Source: Planctomycetota bacterium
GTDB taxonomy: Bacteria > Planctomycetota > UBA1135 > UBA2386
DNA: 12,738 nt
NCBI GenBank assembly: GCA_003235605.1
Contig: QJVU01000767.1
Coordinates: forward strand, 1-12,738
Reading direction: 5' to 3'
Numbering within the stretch: the first letter of the stretch is position 1; every line of letters starts with the position of its first letter. Made by a program: the position numbers and the translations under genes. Shown here piece after piece: positions 5,889 through 12,738 of this stretch. Below the pieces are notes generated by a model. That model saw only the letters and a program-made list of their open reading frames with translations, searched no databases and was not told where the DNA came from.

Positions 5889-7056
5889 GCGCCGCAAACA
5901 CCGGCTCGGCCTTGCGGTCACCCAGAACGAAGGCCTTCTTCTCGGTCTCCAGCCACTCTCGGATCAAGGTGACCGGCGTGAACAGGCCCATGTGCGGGAT
6001 GACCACCGGGGTACCCCGACCGTGGGTATAGATCTTGGAGAACACGCCCGCCAGCTTGTACTCGTCGCCCAGGTAGACGCCGCCACCTGAGTTCCCGAAG
6101 TACGTGGGCGCGTTGATCATCCAGTAGTTGCTGCCGTTCAGCTCGTTGCGCATGCTGCTGATGTCGCCCGTGGTGTGAATCGGCGCATTGCCGAGAGGAC
6201 AACCCACCGCGTAGACCCGATCCCATACCTGGACATGATTGGCCTCCTCAGGGGTCAGGACGCTGGCCACGTGCTTGTAGACCTGCTTGCCTCGCAGCTT
6301 CAAGAGCGCCACGTCGATGGCCGGTTTGTTGGCCACCAGGTCGCCCCGTTCTTCCACCTGGCTGTCGCCCTGGTAGATCGTGACGGCAATGCCATCGCGG
6401 CGGGCGGTGGGTGTATCGGCCAAGATGTTGCGGACGACGTGGAAGGCCGTCAGAACGTAGCTCTCGACCTCGCCCGTCTTGTCGTTCTTGCTCGAATAGA
6501 TCAGAGTTCCGGAACCCACGGTGTCATCACCGTTGAGCTGCACCGAGGGCAGGAGCATCCGCCTTGTCAGCAGGGCATGATCAGGACGCATCGAACCTTC
6601 CAGGGCCTTCAGCTTGTCCCGAATCTGCGCCCAGGAGGCCTTGCGGGAGTCCTCGTTGGCCTTCAGCTCGGCGTGGAACGCCCCGACCAGCTCCCGCGTG
6701 CGGTTCAGATCCTGCACGAACTGGGCCTTGAACAGGGCTGCATCGCGGCGCGCGGCCTCCAACTGCTCCCTGAGCTTGTTCCGCTCCTCGCAGTCGAGGC
6801 TGGTCTCCGCCACCTTCTGTTCCAGGCCCTTGAGCCGCTCCGCCATCTGGGCCTCGACCTGAGCAATGATCTGGGCCCGCAAGGCGCTGGCGTCCTCGGC
6901 CCGGGCGCTGACATTGGCGATCGCGTCCTCCACCATGGTTCGGAGGGCTGAGACCTCCTGGTGCTGGAGCTTCAGCCTGGCGATCTGTTGGTGAAAGGAT
7001 GCCAGCAGCACCAGCACCGTAAGTCCACCGAGTATCTCCAGGAGGATGCGTTTCAT
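5827..7056 (-). CDS. membrane-anchored coiled-coil trypsin-like serine protease
   Basis: A 409-residue protein. A single N-terminal hydrophobic anchor (about 4-20, LLEILGGLTVLVLLA) without a signal cleavage site is followed by a charged coiled coil (about 25-155, e.g. MAERLKGLEQKVAE, LREQLEAARRDAALFK). A trypsin-fold domain (about 168-372) has the catalytic triad His206 in VLTAFHVVRN, Asp248 in KPAIDVALLKL and Ser323 in YFGNSGGGVY, with the usual GSG near its start. No PDZ domain follows, unlike DegP/HtrA; the tail is Pro/Ala-rich (about 385-409, APTPAAEPVPTP). The active site is probably periplasmic and held away from the membrane by the coil. The start ATG at 7056 has only a weak ribosome site but gives the expected TM anchor. 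The 3' end overlaps the TPR gene. All catalytic residues are present, so an active protease is likely. Confidence 0.88.
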   Translation of the reverse strand: MKRILLEILGGLTVLVLLASFHQQIARLKLQHQEVSALRTMVEDAIANVSARAEDASALRAQIIAQVEAQMAERLKGLEQKVAETSLDCEERNKLREQLEAARRDAALFKAQFVQDLNRTRELVGAFHAELKANEDSRKASWAQIRDKLKALEGSMRPDHALLTRRMLLPSVQLNGDDTVGSGTLIYSSKNDKTGEVESYVLTAFHVVRNILADTPTARRDGIAVTIYQGDSQVEERGDLVANKPAIDVALLKLRGKQVYKHVASVLTPEEANHVQVWDRVYAVGCPLGNAPIHTTGDISSMRNELNGSNYWMINAPTYFGNSGGGVYLGDEYKLAGVFSKIYTHGRGTPVVIPHMGLFTPVTLIREWLETEKKAFVLGDRKAEPVFAAPTPAAEPVPTPAPSPAPTPR

Positions 7057-7259
7057 CGGATGTCAGCCCTAGGTGGTTAGGCCGATTCGCCCCTTTGCAC
7101 TCCGGACATCGTCTTGGGCCGGGCGGAAGTTGACGAAAACCGGAGCCTGCCGCGGGGTGGGCGCGGCGCCTGGAGGTGCTCCTGCCGTCGCCACGGTAGC
7201 AACGACGCCGTAGGGCCTCGGATCGAGACACCCGGAACCCGACGAAAAACAGCGCCTGT
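7057..7259. other. 203-bp intergenic region before the protease gene
   Basis: It lies between the start of the minus-strand protease and the end of the minus-strand HEAT-cyclophilin gene. It contains the short terminator at its right end and must contain the protease promoter, but I see no convincing -35/-10 pair, repeat or RNA structure in the rest. Confidence 0.5.
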
Positions 7260-7260
7260 T
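7245..7260 (-). terminator. short intrinsic terminator at the end of the HEAT-cyclophilin gene
   Basis: Directly at the TGA stop (7262-7260), the mRNA reads AACAG-GCG-CTGTT followed by TTT: a 5-bp stem (7260-7256 with 7252-7248), a 3-nt loop and a T5 run (7249-7245). The stem is short but correctly placed, and the T-run is unusual for this GC-rich window. It separates the gene from the co-directional protease gene 200 bp further on. Confidence 0.5.
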
Positions 7261-9392
7261 CAGTCGGACATGACCGAGACCTTCAGCAGTCGGTCACCGA
7301 CCCTGATCCGCTCGACCACGTCCATGCCACTCACCACCTTTCCGAAAGCGGTGTAGCGGCGGTCCAGGTGTGGTGCGGGCACGGTGGTGATGAAGATCTG
7401 GTCCCCACCAGTGTCGGCATCAGCGGTTTTCGGCATTCCCAACACACCCGCGGCGAATCGCAGCGGGTTGATCTCGTCGCGCAGCTGTCCGCCGAAGATC
7501 GGGTTGGCGCCGAATCCGTCGCCACGTACGTCGCCGCCCTGCACCACGAACCCGGGCACCACGCGATGGAAGACGCGGCCGCTGTACTTGCCGGACTCCA
7601 CCAGCTCCAGCAGGTTCTGGCAGTGGACCGGAGCGTGGTCCGGGTAGAGCTGGAGAATGAACGTGCCCTGCTCCGTCTGGCAGAAGAGACGGGGCCGGGT
7701 TCGCAAGAGCGACCAGGGGATGTCCCTGCCGAGGCTGGGGGTGACCCAACTGGCCCTTTCGGTGACATCGAGGTCCGCTGTATCCGGCACCGCCATTCCG
7801 CGGCTGCGCAGCTGGCGGGCTGCTTCCCGCCGCACGACGGCATTCGGGTCTCGCGCGGCAGTGTTCAGGAACTCCAATGTCTGCTCGCTGGAGCCCCCCA
7901 ACTCGGCGATCGCCGTCACCATCAACTTGCGAGCCTCGGCATAGGCCAGTCCCGGACTGTCCTTGTAGCCAGCCAGCAAGGCCGGCACCGCCTTCGGGTC
8001 GCCGATGCCGCGGAACGTGGTGGCGATCGTTTCGCGCAGGGCCAGGTCCCTCACCTTCGCCACGTCCAGGCCCAGCTCCAGGGCGCGGTCGCTGTGGCGG
8101 AAGCCCGCCAGGGTCTCGAGGGCGGCGACTCGCACGCGCGTGTCGCGGTTCCAAAGGAGGTCCAGAAGCCTGGGCATCGCCACTGCCTCTGGCAGCAGGG
8201 CCAGGCCTTGGGCCGCGGCGACCCGCAGCCTGAAGTCCGGGTCCCGCATGGCGCGGTCGATCTCCGGAGCGGCGGCGTTCCGCAGCAGGCGCACGAGTGC
8301 CCGCAGTGTGGCAGCGCGCAACCCGGGCTCGTTGTTCTTGGACTCTCGCAGGGCCTTGAGAACCTGTCCTTGCAGCTCCGTGTAGTGGCCCAGCAACAGC
8401 GTGGCCTGCTCTCGGAGCAACGGGTGTCGATGGCTTCGCAGGATGATCAGCTCGGTGACGACCCGGATGTCCTGGTAGCGTGGCGGCGGGTCCTTGCCGG
8501 CTTCCGGAATCACCTGGGGATCGGGTGCGGCGAGGGCGTTCATGCCCTCATAGACCAATGCCCAGTCCCGGTGCTTGAGGACCTTGAGCAGGATGGCGCG
8601 AGCAGCGGGGGTGGCAGGATGCCACCTCAGGGCACGGATGGAGAACAGCCGGCTCCAGCGGTGGCAACCTTGGTTGGCGGCCACGGCCGACAGGGCCGCA
8701 AACGTGACGTCCCTTGCATTGCCGTTGCCCGGTGCCAGATGCGCCAGGGCGTACACGATACGCCAATGGGCCTCGGGCCTCGTCTCTCCAGCCAGGGCGG
8801 TGGTCAAGATCGTGGCCGCCCGATCCCGGAGCTCCGCAGCGAGAGCCGTGTTGGCGCCGCTCCGGCGGCTCCCGCAGAGACGGAGGAGCGCCAGGGCCAC
8901 CTGGCCACGGACTCCGTCCTCCGGATCCTGGAGGAGACCTACCAGCTGTTGCCAGCAGTCCACGTCCGCGGGTCTCACGCTGGAAACCGCGGCTTCCCGA
9001 ACGTTCCCATCCCGGTCCTGCATCAGGCCCGCCAGGGCTTCGCCCCGGCTTGGGCCCGACAGGTTCCCGAGGGCGAAGGCCGCCGCGGCCCGGACCTCTG
9101 CGTCGCCGTCCTCCTTGGCGGCACGGACCAGCGCTTCCACACCGTGGTTGCTGTCCACGGCGCCGAGGGCCAGGGCGGCCTGCCTCCGTACCCGAGGGTC
9201 GGGAGATGCCAGCAGCTGCACCAAGTAGCTGCTGGAAGCATCGCGCCGGTCCCTCAGTACGAAAACGCTGCTCAGCTCCTCGGAATGCGGTGGCGGCGGC
9301 GTGGCACAGCTTGTGACGATGCAGAAGCCGAGGCCAGCGGCTACTATTCCTGGCCCGCCGGGCGACCGCAGGTGCCGCCGCACGACCCCCAT
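7260..9392 (-). CDS. HEAT-repeat lipoprotein with C-terminal cyclophilin-type peptidyl-prolyl isomerase domain
   Basis: A 710-residue envelope protein. The N-terminus has basic residues, a hydrophobic stretch and a lipobox-like VTSC with Cys29, suggesting a lipid-anchored exported protein. Residues about 50-540 are tandem HEAT-type helical repeats (e.g. DPRVRRQAALALGAV, DAEVRAAAAFALGNL, DFRLRVAAAQGLALL, DTRVRVAALETLAGF, NAVVRREAARQLRSRG). Residues about 568-707 are a cyclophilin: TEQGTFILQLYPDHAPVHCQN, the active-site block FHRVVPGFVVQGGD (608-621, catalytic Arg610), FAAGVLGM, GGDQIFIT and HLDRRYTAFGKVVSGMDVV. The Trp of eukaryotic cyclophilins is replaced, as is common in bacteria. The start at 9392 is chosen for a GGAGG 8 nt upstream and because it puts the signal sequence at the N-terminus; longer frames are open but improbable. 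It probably catalyses prolyl isomerisation of exported proteins, with HEAT repeats as the docking surface. Confidence 0.9.
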   Translation of the reverse strand: MGVVRRHLRSPGGPGIVAAGLGFCIVTSCATPPPPHSEELSSVFVLRDRRDASSSYLVQLLASPDPRVRRQAALALGAVDSNHGVEALVRAAKEDGDAEVRAAAAFALGNLSGPSRGEALAGLMQDRDGNVREAAVSSVRPADVDCWQQLVGLLQDPEDGVRGQVALALLRLCGSRRSGANTALAAELRDRAATILTTALAGETRPEAHWRIVYALAHLAPGNGNARDVTFAALSAVAANQGCHRWSRLFSIRALRWHPATPAARAILLKVLKHRDWALVYEGMNALAAPDPQVIPEAGKDPPPRYQDIRVVTELIILRSHRHPLLREQATLLLGHYTELQGQVLKALRESKNNEPGLRAATLRALVRLLRNAAAPEIDRAMRDPDFRLRVAAAQGLALLPEAVAMPRLLDLLWNRDTRVRVAALETLAGFRHSDRALELGLDVAKVRDLALRETIATTFRGIGDPKAVPALLAGYKDSPGLAYAEARKLMVTAIAELGGSSEQTLEFLNTAARDPNAVVRREAARQLRSRGMAVPDTADLDVTERASWVTPSLGRDIPWSLLRTRPRLFCQTEQGTFILQLYPDHAPVHCQNLLELVESGKYSGRVFHRVVPGFVVQGGDVRGDGFGANPIFGGQLRDEINPLRFAAGVLGMPKTADADTGGDQIFITTVPAPHLDRRYTAFGKVVSGMDVVERIRVGDRLLKVSVMSD

Positions 9393-9405
9393 GACGTTTT
9401 CCTCC
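9390..9405. promoter_or_regulatory. overlapping divergent start codons (CATG) with the minus-strand ribosome site
   Basis: CATG at 9390-9393 contains the minus-strand ATG of the HEAT-cyclophilin gene (9392-9390) and the plus-strand ATG of ribBA (9391-9393). The minus gene has GGAGG at 9405-9401, 8 nt from its ATG, so that site lies inside the first codons of ribBA. For ribBA, the start is set by homology; only a weak upstream ribosome site is visible. Each gene's promoter must therefore lie within the other's coding region. Confidence 0.7.
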
Positions 9406-10626
9406 ATACCAGAAACCCTCGACGAACTCCGGGCTCGCCGCCCCATCATCCTGGTGGATGATCCTTCCCGCGAGAATGAAGGCGACCTTTGTTTCGCCGC
9501 GGAGTTCACGACACCGGAGCTGGTCAACGTCATGGCGAAGGAGGCCCGCGGCCTGATCTGTCTGGCGCTGGCTGGCGACCTCTGCGATCGTCTCAACCTG
9601 CCGCTGCAGGCCGCGGACAATCAGGACCGCCAGCGCACCGCGTTCACGGTCAGCATCGAGGCACGGGATGGCGTGACCACCGGCATCTCGGCCCAGGATC
9701 GGGCAACCACGATTCTGAGGGCAGTGGATCCGAACACCCAGCCCCAGCAGCTGGTTCGGCCTGGACACGTCTTTCCCCTCCGCGCGCGAGAGGGCGGCGT
9801 CCTGGTCCGGACCGGCCATACCGAGGGCATTGTCGACCTGTGCCGATTGGCAGGCCTGCGTTCCGCCGGGGTCATCTGCGAGATCATGAACGAGGACGGC
9901 ACCATGGCCCGGCTGCCCGACCTGGAGCGCTTCGGCCATCGCCACGGCTACAGGCTTTGCTCGATCTCCGATCTCGTGGAGTACCGCCGGCGACGCGAGC
10001 GAATCATCGAGCGCGTGGCCGTGGCCCGCATGCCCACCTGCCACGGCAATTTCGACAGCTACACCTACCGTAGCAAGGTGGATGGCAGGACCCATGTCGC
10101 CCTGTGCGTGGGGATCGAGCGGCCCACGCAGAAGGGGGGGCGGTTTCCCCCGATTGAAGAACCGATCCTGGTACGGGTGCACTCCCAGTGCCTGACCGGG
10201 GATGTCTTCGGCTCCTTGCGGTGCGACTGCGGCGAACAACTCCGCCATGCGATGACCGCCATACAGGAAGCAGGGCGCGGCATCCTGCTCTATATCAGCC
10301 AGGAGGGCCGAGGCATCGGACTTGCCCACAAGATGCAGGCCTACGCGCTCCAAGACGGCGGCCTGGACACGGTGGAAGCCAACGAGAAGCTGGGCTTCCA
10401 GGCCGACATGCGGGAGTTCGGCACCGGCGCGCAGATCTTGCACGACCTCGGTGCCCGCAAGCTCATGGTCCTCACCAACAACCCCAAGAAGCTGCAGGGG
10501 CTCGAGGGCTACGGTCTCTCCATCAGTGCCCAGCTACCCCTCATGATTCACCCTAACCCCTACAATAAAAAGTACTTGGAGACGAAGCGGGACAAGCTGG
10601 GCCACCTTCTTCAAGGCCTCGAGTAG
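9391..10626 (+). CDS. ribBA: RibBA: 3,4-dihydroxy-2-butanone-4-phosphate synthase / GTP cyclohydrolase II
   Basis: A 411-residue bifunctional enzyme for the two entry steps of riboflavin synthesis: ribulose 5-phosphate to dihydroxybutanone phosphate plus formate, and GTP to the diaminopyrimidinone. The RibB half (1 to about 205) shows the acidic metal/substrate loop RENEGD (27-32), [20 protein letters not shown] (88-107) and RPGHVFPL...[12 protein letters not shown] (123-146). The RibA half (about 208-405) has the zinc site Cys267, Cys278 and Cys280 in [18 protein letters not shown], then [14 protein letters not shown] (301-314), [27 protein letters not shown] and [19 protein letters not shown]. 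Both active sites look intact. Length is usual for RibBA. The start matches family N-termini. No FMN riboswitch is possible upstream, because the start codon overlaps the divergent gene. The sigma-factor gene follows after 8 nt, suggesting co-transcription. Confidence 0.97.
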   Translation: MTFSSIPETLDELRARRPIILVDDPSRENEGDLCFAAEFTTPELVNVMAKEARGLICLALAGDLCDRLNLPLQAADNQDRQRTAFTVSIEARDGVTTGISAQDRATTILRAVDPNTQPQQLVRPGHVFPLRAREGGVLVRTGHTEGIVDLCRLAGLRSAGVICEIMNEDGTMARLPDLERFGHRHGYRLCSISDLVEYRRRRERIIERVAVARMPTCHGNFDSYTYRSKVDGRTHVALCVGIERPTQKGGRFPPIEEPILVRVHSQCLTGDVFGSLRCDCGEQLRHAMTAIQEAGRGILLYISQEGRGIGLAHKMQAYALQDGGLDTVEANEKLGFQADMREFGTGAQILHDLGARKLMVLTNNPKKLQGLEGYGLSISAQLPLMIHPNPYNKKYLETKRDKLGHLLQGLE

Positions 10627-10634
10627 GCCTGTGA

Positions 10635-11294
10635 TTGGCGGAAGAAAGCCGTGACGCCACCTTCCAACGCTGCGTGTTTGCCTTGACCAAAGTGGAGCCG
10701 AGGGATGTCCGCGACGAGGATCTGATTGCCGCGGTGCTCGCCGGCAGCGAGGAGGCCTTTCGCCAGCTGATCGAGCGCTATCAGGACCGGGTGACCCGCC
10801 TGTTGATGCGCTTCGTCCGTGACCGGTTTGCGGTCGAGGACCTGCTGCAGGAGGTGTTCGTCAAGGTCTTCCGCAAGCTGCACACGTTCAACCAGGAATC
10901 GGCTCTCTACACCTGGATCTACCGGATCTCGGTCAATGCAGCCACGGACCATCTGGATCGCCAGGGTCGTCGTCGCCTGCGCCTGGTGGAGGACGTCGCC
11001 CTGGTGGAGTCCGACGAGCATGACCCGGACCAGGAGGGACCCGCGGGGCCGCTGATGGCGGCGGAGCTGAGACGGGTGACAAGAGAGGTGTTGGACACCC
11101 TGCCGGAGAAATACCGCACGATCCTGATCCTGCGGGAGTACGAGGATCTGTCCTACACCGAGATGTCCCGGGTGCTGGGCTGCAGCATAGGCACCGTGGA
11201 GTCCCGGTTGTTCCGGGCGCGAAAGCGCTTCAAGGAAGCCCTGGAGCGCAGCCATCCCGACCTCGTCCCCCAGCCCCGTGGAGGCCACGTATGA
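10635..11294 (+). CDS. ECF sigma factor, RpoE-like
   Basis: A 219-residue extracytoplasmic-function sigma factor that redirects RNA polymerase. Region 2 (about 28-108): DEDLIAAVLAGSEEAFRQLIERYQ, the core-binding block DLLQEVFVKVFRKLHTF (69-85) and the -10-recognising LYTWIYRISVNAATDHL (91-107). An acidic linker (about 118-140) leads to region 4 (about 148-205): LDTLPEKYRTILILREYEDLSY and the helix-turn-helix MSRVLGCSIGTVESRLFRARKRF. The frame's first start is TTG at 10635, 8 nt after the ribBA stop, with only a weak ribosome site. GTG at 10674 or 10692 would also keep region 2 whole, so the N-terminal 13-19 residues are uncertain. Its stop overlaps the next ATG by 4 bp. It is probably held inactive by the anti-sigma factor next door. 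The C-terminus beyond residue 205 is Pro-rich. Confidence 0.95.
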   Translation: MAEESRDATFQRCVFALTKVEPRDVRDEDLIAAVLAGSEEAFRQLIERYQDRVTRLLMRFVRDRFAVEDLLQEVFVKVFRKLHTFNQESALYTWIYRISVNAATDHLDRQGRRRLRLVEDVALVESDEHDPDQEGPAGPLMAAELRRVTREVLDTLPEKYRTILILREYEDLSYTEMSRVLGCSIGTVESRLFRARKRFKEALERSHPDLVPQPRGGHV

Positions 11295-11803
11295 GCCGCG
11301 GTCGGGATCGGACACCTGGAACCGCTGACCTGTTGCAGGTGCAGCGTTACGTGGACGGGGAGCTCAGCCCCGAGGCCAGTAGGGCGTTGGCAGGGCGCCT
11401 GCGGGACGAGCCGTCGTTGCAGGTCGCGCTGGAGGCCGCACGGGCACAGCGCCGCCTGTTCGCGGACGACCCCGCGGCAGAGCTGCCGGCGAAGCCCCTG
11501 GTCGAGGTGGAGTCCATCCTGGAGCACGTCCGACGCCTTCCCAGCCGCGAGGAGCTGGTGGGGCTCGTGGAGAACGAGGAGCTGTCCGAGGTGGTGGCTG
11601 CCACAGGCCGCCGCTGGCTGGTTGCGGCTGCCCTGCTGTTGACCGCAACCGTGTTGTTCGGCGCGAGGTTGATCCGGCCGAGCGGCGGCGAGGCCTATGC
11701 CCAGGAGGCAGCGGAGCTGCGGCAGCTGGACGAGATCTACCGCAAGCTCCAGGAGCAGGGGAAGGGCCTGGGGCACCGGCGAGGGAGCGGAAGCGGACGG
11801 TGA
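11291..11803 (+). CDS. single-TM anti-sigma factor lacking the zinc motif
   Basis: A 170-residue inner-membrane protein starting in the ATGA overlap with the sigma gene, so translationally coupled. The cytoplasmic N-terminal domain (about 14-60) has the anti-sigma pattern LLQVQRYVDGELSPEASRALAGRL. It lacks the H-x3-C-x2-C zinc residues typical of ZAS proteins; no Cys occurs anywhere. A charged helix (about 70-105) leads to one TM segment (107-128, RRWLVAAALLLTATVLFGARLI). The periplasmic tail (129-170) is helical, with AYAQEAAELRQLDEIYRKLQEQ. Inferred role: binds and inactivates the upstream ECF sigma factor until an envelope signal arrives, perhaps through the following Spy-like protein. Assignment rests on position, N-terminal pattern and topology; sequence identity to characterised anti-sigma factors is likely low. 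Confidence 0.8.
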   Translation: MSRGRDRTPGTADLLQVQRYVDGELSPEASRALAGRLRDEPSLQVALEAARAQRRLFADDPAAELPAKPLVEVESILEHVRRLPSREELVGLVENEELSEVVAATGRRWLVAAALLLTATVLFGARLIRPSGGEAYAQEAAELRQLDEIYRKLQEQGKGLGHRRGSGSGR

Positions 11804-12237
11804 CCGGGGGGCGGGCTCTTTGGCGTGTGCGCGCATGGGTGGTCGCAGTCGGCCTGGCAGGCCTGTCCAGCGGTCTGGCCGTGGGGTGGGCGGCCGACCG
11901 GGTGGCGGCCACCTGGTGGTCTGGAAGCGGCACGGACGACAACCGGGAGACGTTGGAGATCCTGACCGAGAAGTACGCCTTGACACGGGAACAGCAGGAC
12001 AAGATCCGTATGGTGCTCAGGGACCGCGATCGCAGCATGCTCGAGGAATACCGCTGGCACGCCCGTAGCCTACCCGCGCCGCTACGCTCGAAGATCATGA
12101 GCCTGCGTCGCCACGCGGACGAGCGCATCTATGCGGTCCTCAGCGAGGAGCAACGGGAACAGTATCTCAAGGACCTTCCCGACGACCTCCCCGATAACCG
12201 GAAACCCGACAACCGCAAACCCGACCGCCGGAGGTAG
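11800..12237 (+). CDS. Spy/CpxP-like periplasmic stress or metal-sensor protein
   Basis: A 145-residue protein starting at a GTG that overlaps the previous TGA (GTGA). An N-terminal hydrophobic segment (about 12-32, WVVAVGLAGLSSGLAVGWAA) acts as signal peptide or anchor. The rest is a charged helical domain with the two LTxxQ-like motifs of the Spy/CpxP/CnrX group: ALTREQQDKIRMVLRDRD (60-77) and VLSEEQREQYLKDL (113-126), separated by a helix with Arg/His. No other fold fits as well. The C-terminus is a short repeat, PDNRKPDNRKPDRRR. In known systems Spy/CpxP proteins are periplasmic chaperones or inhibitors, and CnrX is a metal sensor in an ECF sigma operon. Position after sigma and anti-sigma supports a sensor role here; the signal is unknown. 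Confidence 0.72.
   Translation: MTGGRALWRVRAWVVAVGLAGLSSGLAVGWAADRVAATWWSGSGTDDNRETLEILTEKYALTREQQDKIRMVLRDRDRSMLEEYRWHARSLPAPLRSKIMSLRRHADERIYAVLSEEQREQYLKDLPDDLPDNRKPDNRKPDRRR
12191..12234 (+). repeat. coding repeat at the end of the Spy-like gene
   Basis: A degenerate 15-bp unit encodes PDNRK twice, then PDRRR, at the extreme C-terminus. The DNA copies differ at third positions (cccgataaccggaaa and cccgacaaccgcaaa), so this is not a fresh duplication. It gives a very basic, Pro-punctuated tail. Confidence 0.6.
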
Positions 12238-12251
12238 AACATCGGAAGGAC

Positions 12252-12738
12252 ATGGCCAAGGCAGTCGGACTAGACGCAGGAGAGTATGAGGTGAAGGTGG
12301 TGGAGCTGGATGGCTCCTACCGCAAGCCCCGGCTCACCAAGGTGAACGTCGAGCGGATTGCTCAGCGATCCACTTCTGCTGCGGACCAGCAGCACGCCAC
12401 CACCGAGGCCGAGTCCGCACGCCATGTCTTGAAGGACGCCGCGGTGAGCAAGGAAGGCGTCACCCTGGGCTTTCCCTGTCGCGAGGCGGTCCTGCGCACC
12501 ATTCGGGTGCCGTTCACCGGAGCGGACCGGATACGCAAGGTGATCAAGTTCGAGGCCGAGGGTGAGATCCACAGCCACAACGTGGACGACATGGTGGTGG
12601 ACTTCCACACCCTGGCGGAGCGCGACAACGAGACCCAGGTACTGGTCGCCGCAGTGCCCAAGCAGAGTCTCAGGACCACGCTGGACGCACTCCAAGACGC
12701 CGGTATCGAGCCCGAGACCGTAGACCTGGACACCATGG
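12252..12738 (+). CDS. PilM/GspL-like actin-fold ATPase, 5' part (runs off the window)
   Basis: 162 codons are present; the gene continues beyond the right edge. The N-terminus AVGLDAGEYEVKVVELDG (4-21) is the phosphate-1 loop of PilM/FtsA-type actin-like proteins, followed by a strand pattern and GVTLGFPCREAVLRTIRVPF (69-88). Next come KVIKFEAEGEIHSHNVDDMVVDFHTL (about 96-121), equivalent to the PilM segment that precedes the core domain, and VLVAAVPKQSLRTTLDALQDAGIEPETVDLD. PilM couples the inner-membrane PilN/O complex to the type IV pilus machine; GspL does the same in type II secretion, and the fragment cannot tell them apart. The ATG at 12252 has GGAAGG just upstream (12244-12249). It starts 14 bp after the Spy-like gene and may share its transcript. 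Confidence 0.8.
   Translation, partial: MAKAVGLDAGEYEVKVVELDGSYRKPRLTKVNVERIAQRSTSAADQQHATTEAESARHVLKDAAVSKEGVTLGFPCREAVLRTIRVPFTGADRIRKVIKFEAEGEIHSHNVDDMVVDFHTLAERDNETQVLVAAVPKQSLRTTLDALQDAGIEPETVDLDTM

Noticed and set aside
9301..9390. Upstream extension of RibBA to ATG 9301
   Set aside because: Family N-termini begin at about ATG 9391; the extension is antisense to the lipoprotein signal region and has no ribosome site.
7368..9461. 697-residue plus-strand frame
   Set aside because: It is a shadow of the HEAT-cyclophilin gene; Gln/Gly/Arg-rich translation without domain character.
8548..10443. 631-residue minus-strand frame
   Set aside because: It is antisense to ribBA and out of frame with the HEAT-cyclophilin gene; no recognisable domain.

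Overview
The window is about two-thirds G+C, densely coded on both strands, and comes from a bacterium. Gene content (an RpoE-like ECF sigma factor with a non-zinc anti-sigma factor, a HEAT-repeat/cyclophilin lipoprotein, a PilM-type ATPase, a bifunctional RibBA and a probable selenoprotein) fits Planctomycetota best. Myxococcota, Acidobacteriota or a related lineage cannot be excluded from sequence alone. No rRNA, tRNA, insertion sequence or CRISPR array was seen.

Left part (1-2840): a minus-strand multi-TM membrane protein gene that looks broken by a one-base frameshift; a plus-strand two-TM/coiled-coil hypothetical protein; then, facing it across a strong intergenic hairpin, the most notable locus in the window. 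A minus-strand exported thioredoxin-like protein (2713 to 1478) is interrupted by a single in-frame TGA at 2146-2144. The frame stays open on both sides, the thioredoxin-like fold spans the TGA, and a short stem-loop with GU in its loop sits 23 nt downstream. I annotate it as a 411-residue selenoprotein with Sec190. A routine gene caller would split it into two genes or truncate it.

Middle part (2841-9392): an Hsp20 small heat-shock protein with a strong intrinsic terminator and three degenerate tandem repeats in its upstream region; a divergent HINT-type HIT protein; a large TPR protein whose 3' end overlaps, tail to tail, a membrane-anchored coiled-coil trypsin-like protease; and a 710-residue HEAT-repeat lipoprotein ending in a cyclophilin-type prolyl isomerase domain.

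Right part (9391-12738): the HEAT-cyclophilin gene and ribBA are divergent, and their start codons overlap in one CATG. After ribBA, tight spacing (8 nt, two 4-nt overlaps, 14 nt) suggests one transcription unit: ribBA, ECF sigma factor, membrane anti-sigma factor, a Spy/CpxP-like periplasmic protein, then the start of a PilM/GspL-like actin-fold protein that runs off the window. The sigma/anti-sigma/Spy-like trio reads as an envelope-stress sensing module. The exported isomerase, protease and selenoprotein nearby are also envelope proteins, but any functional link to the trio is inference.
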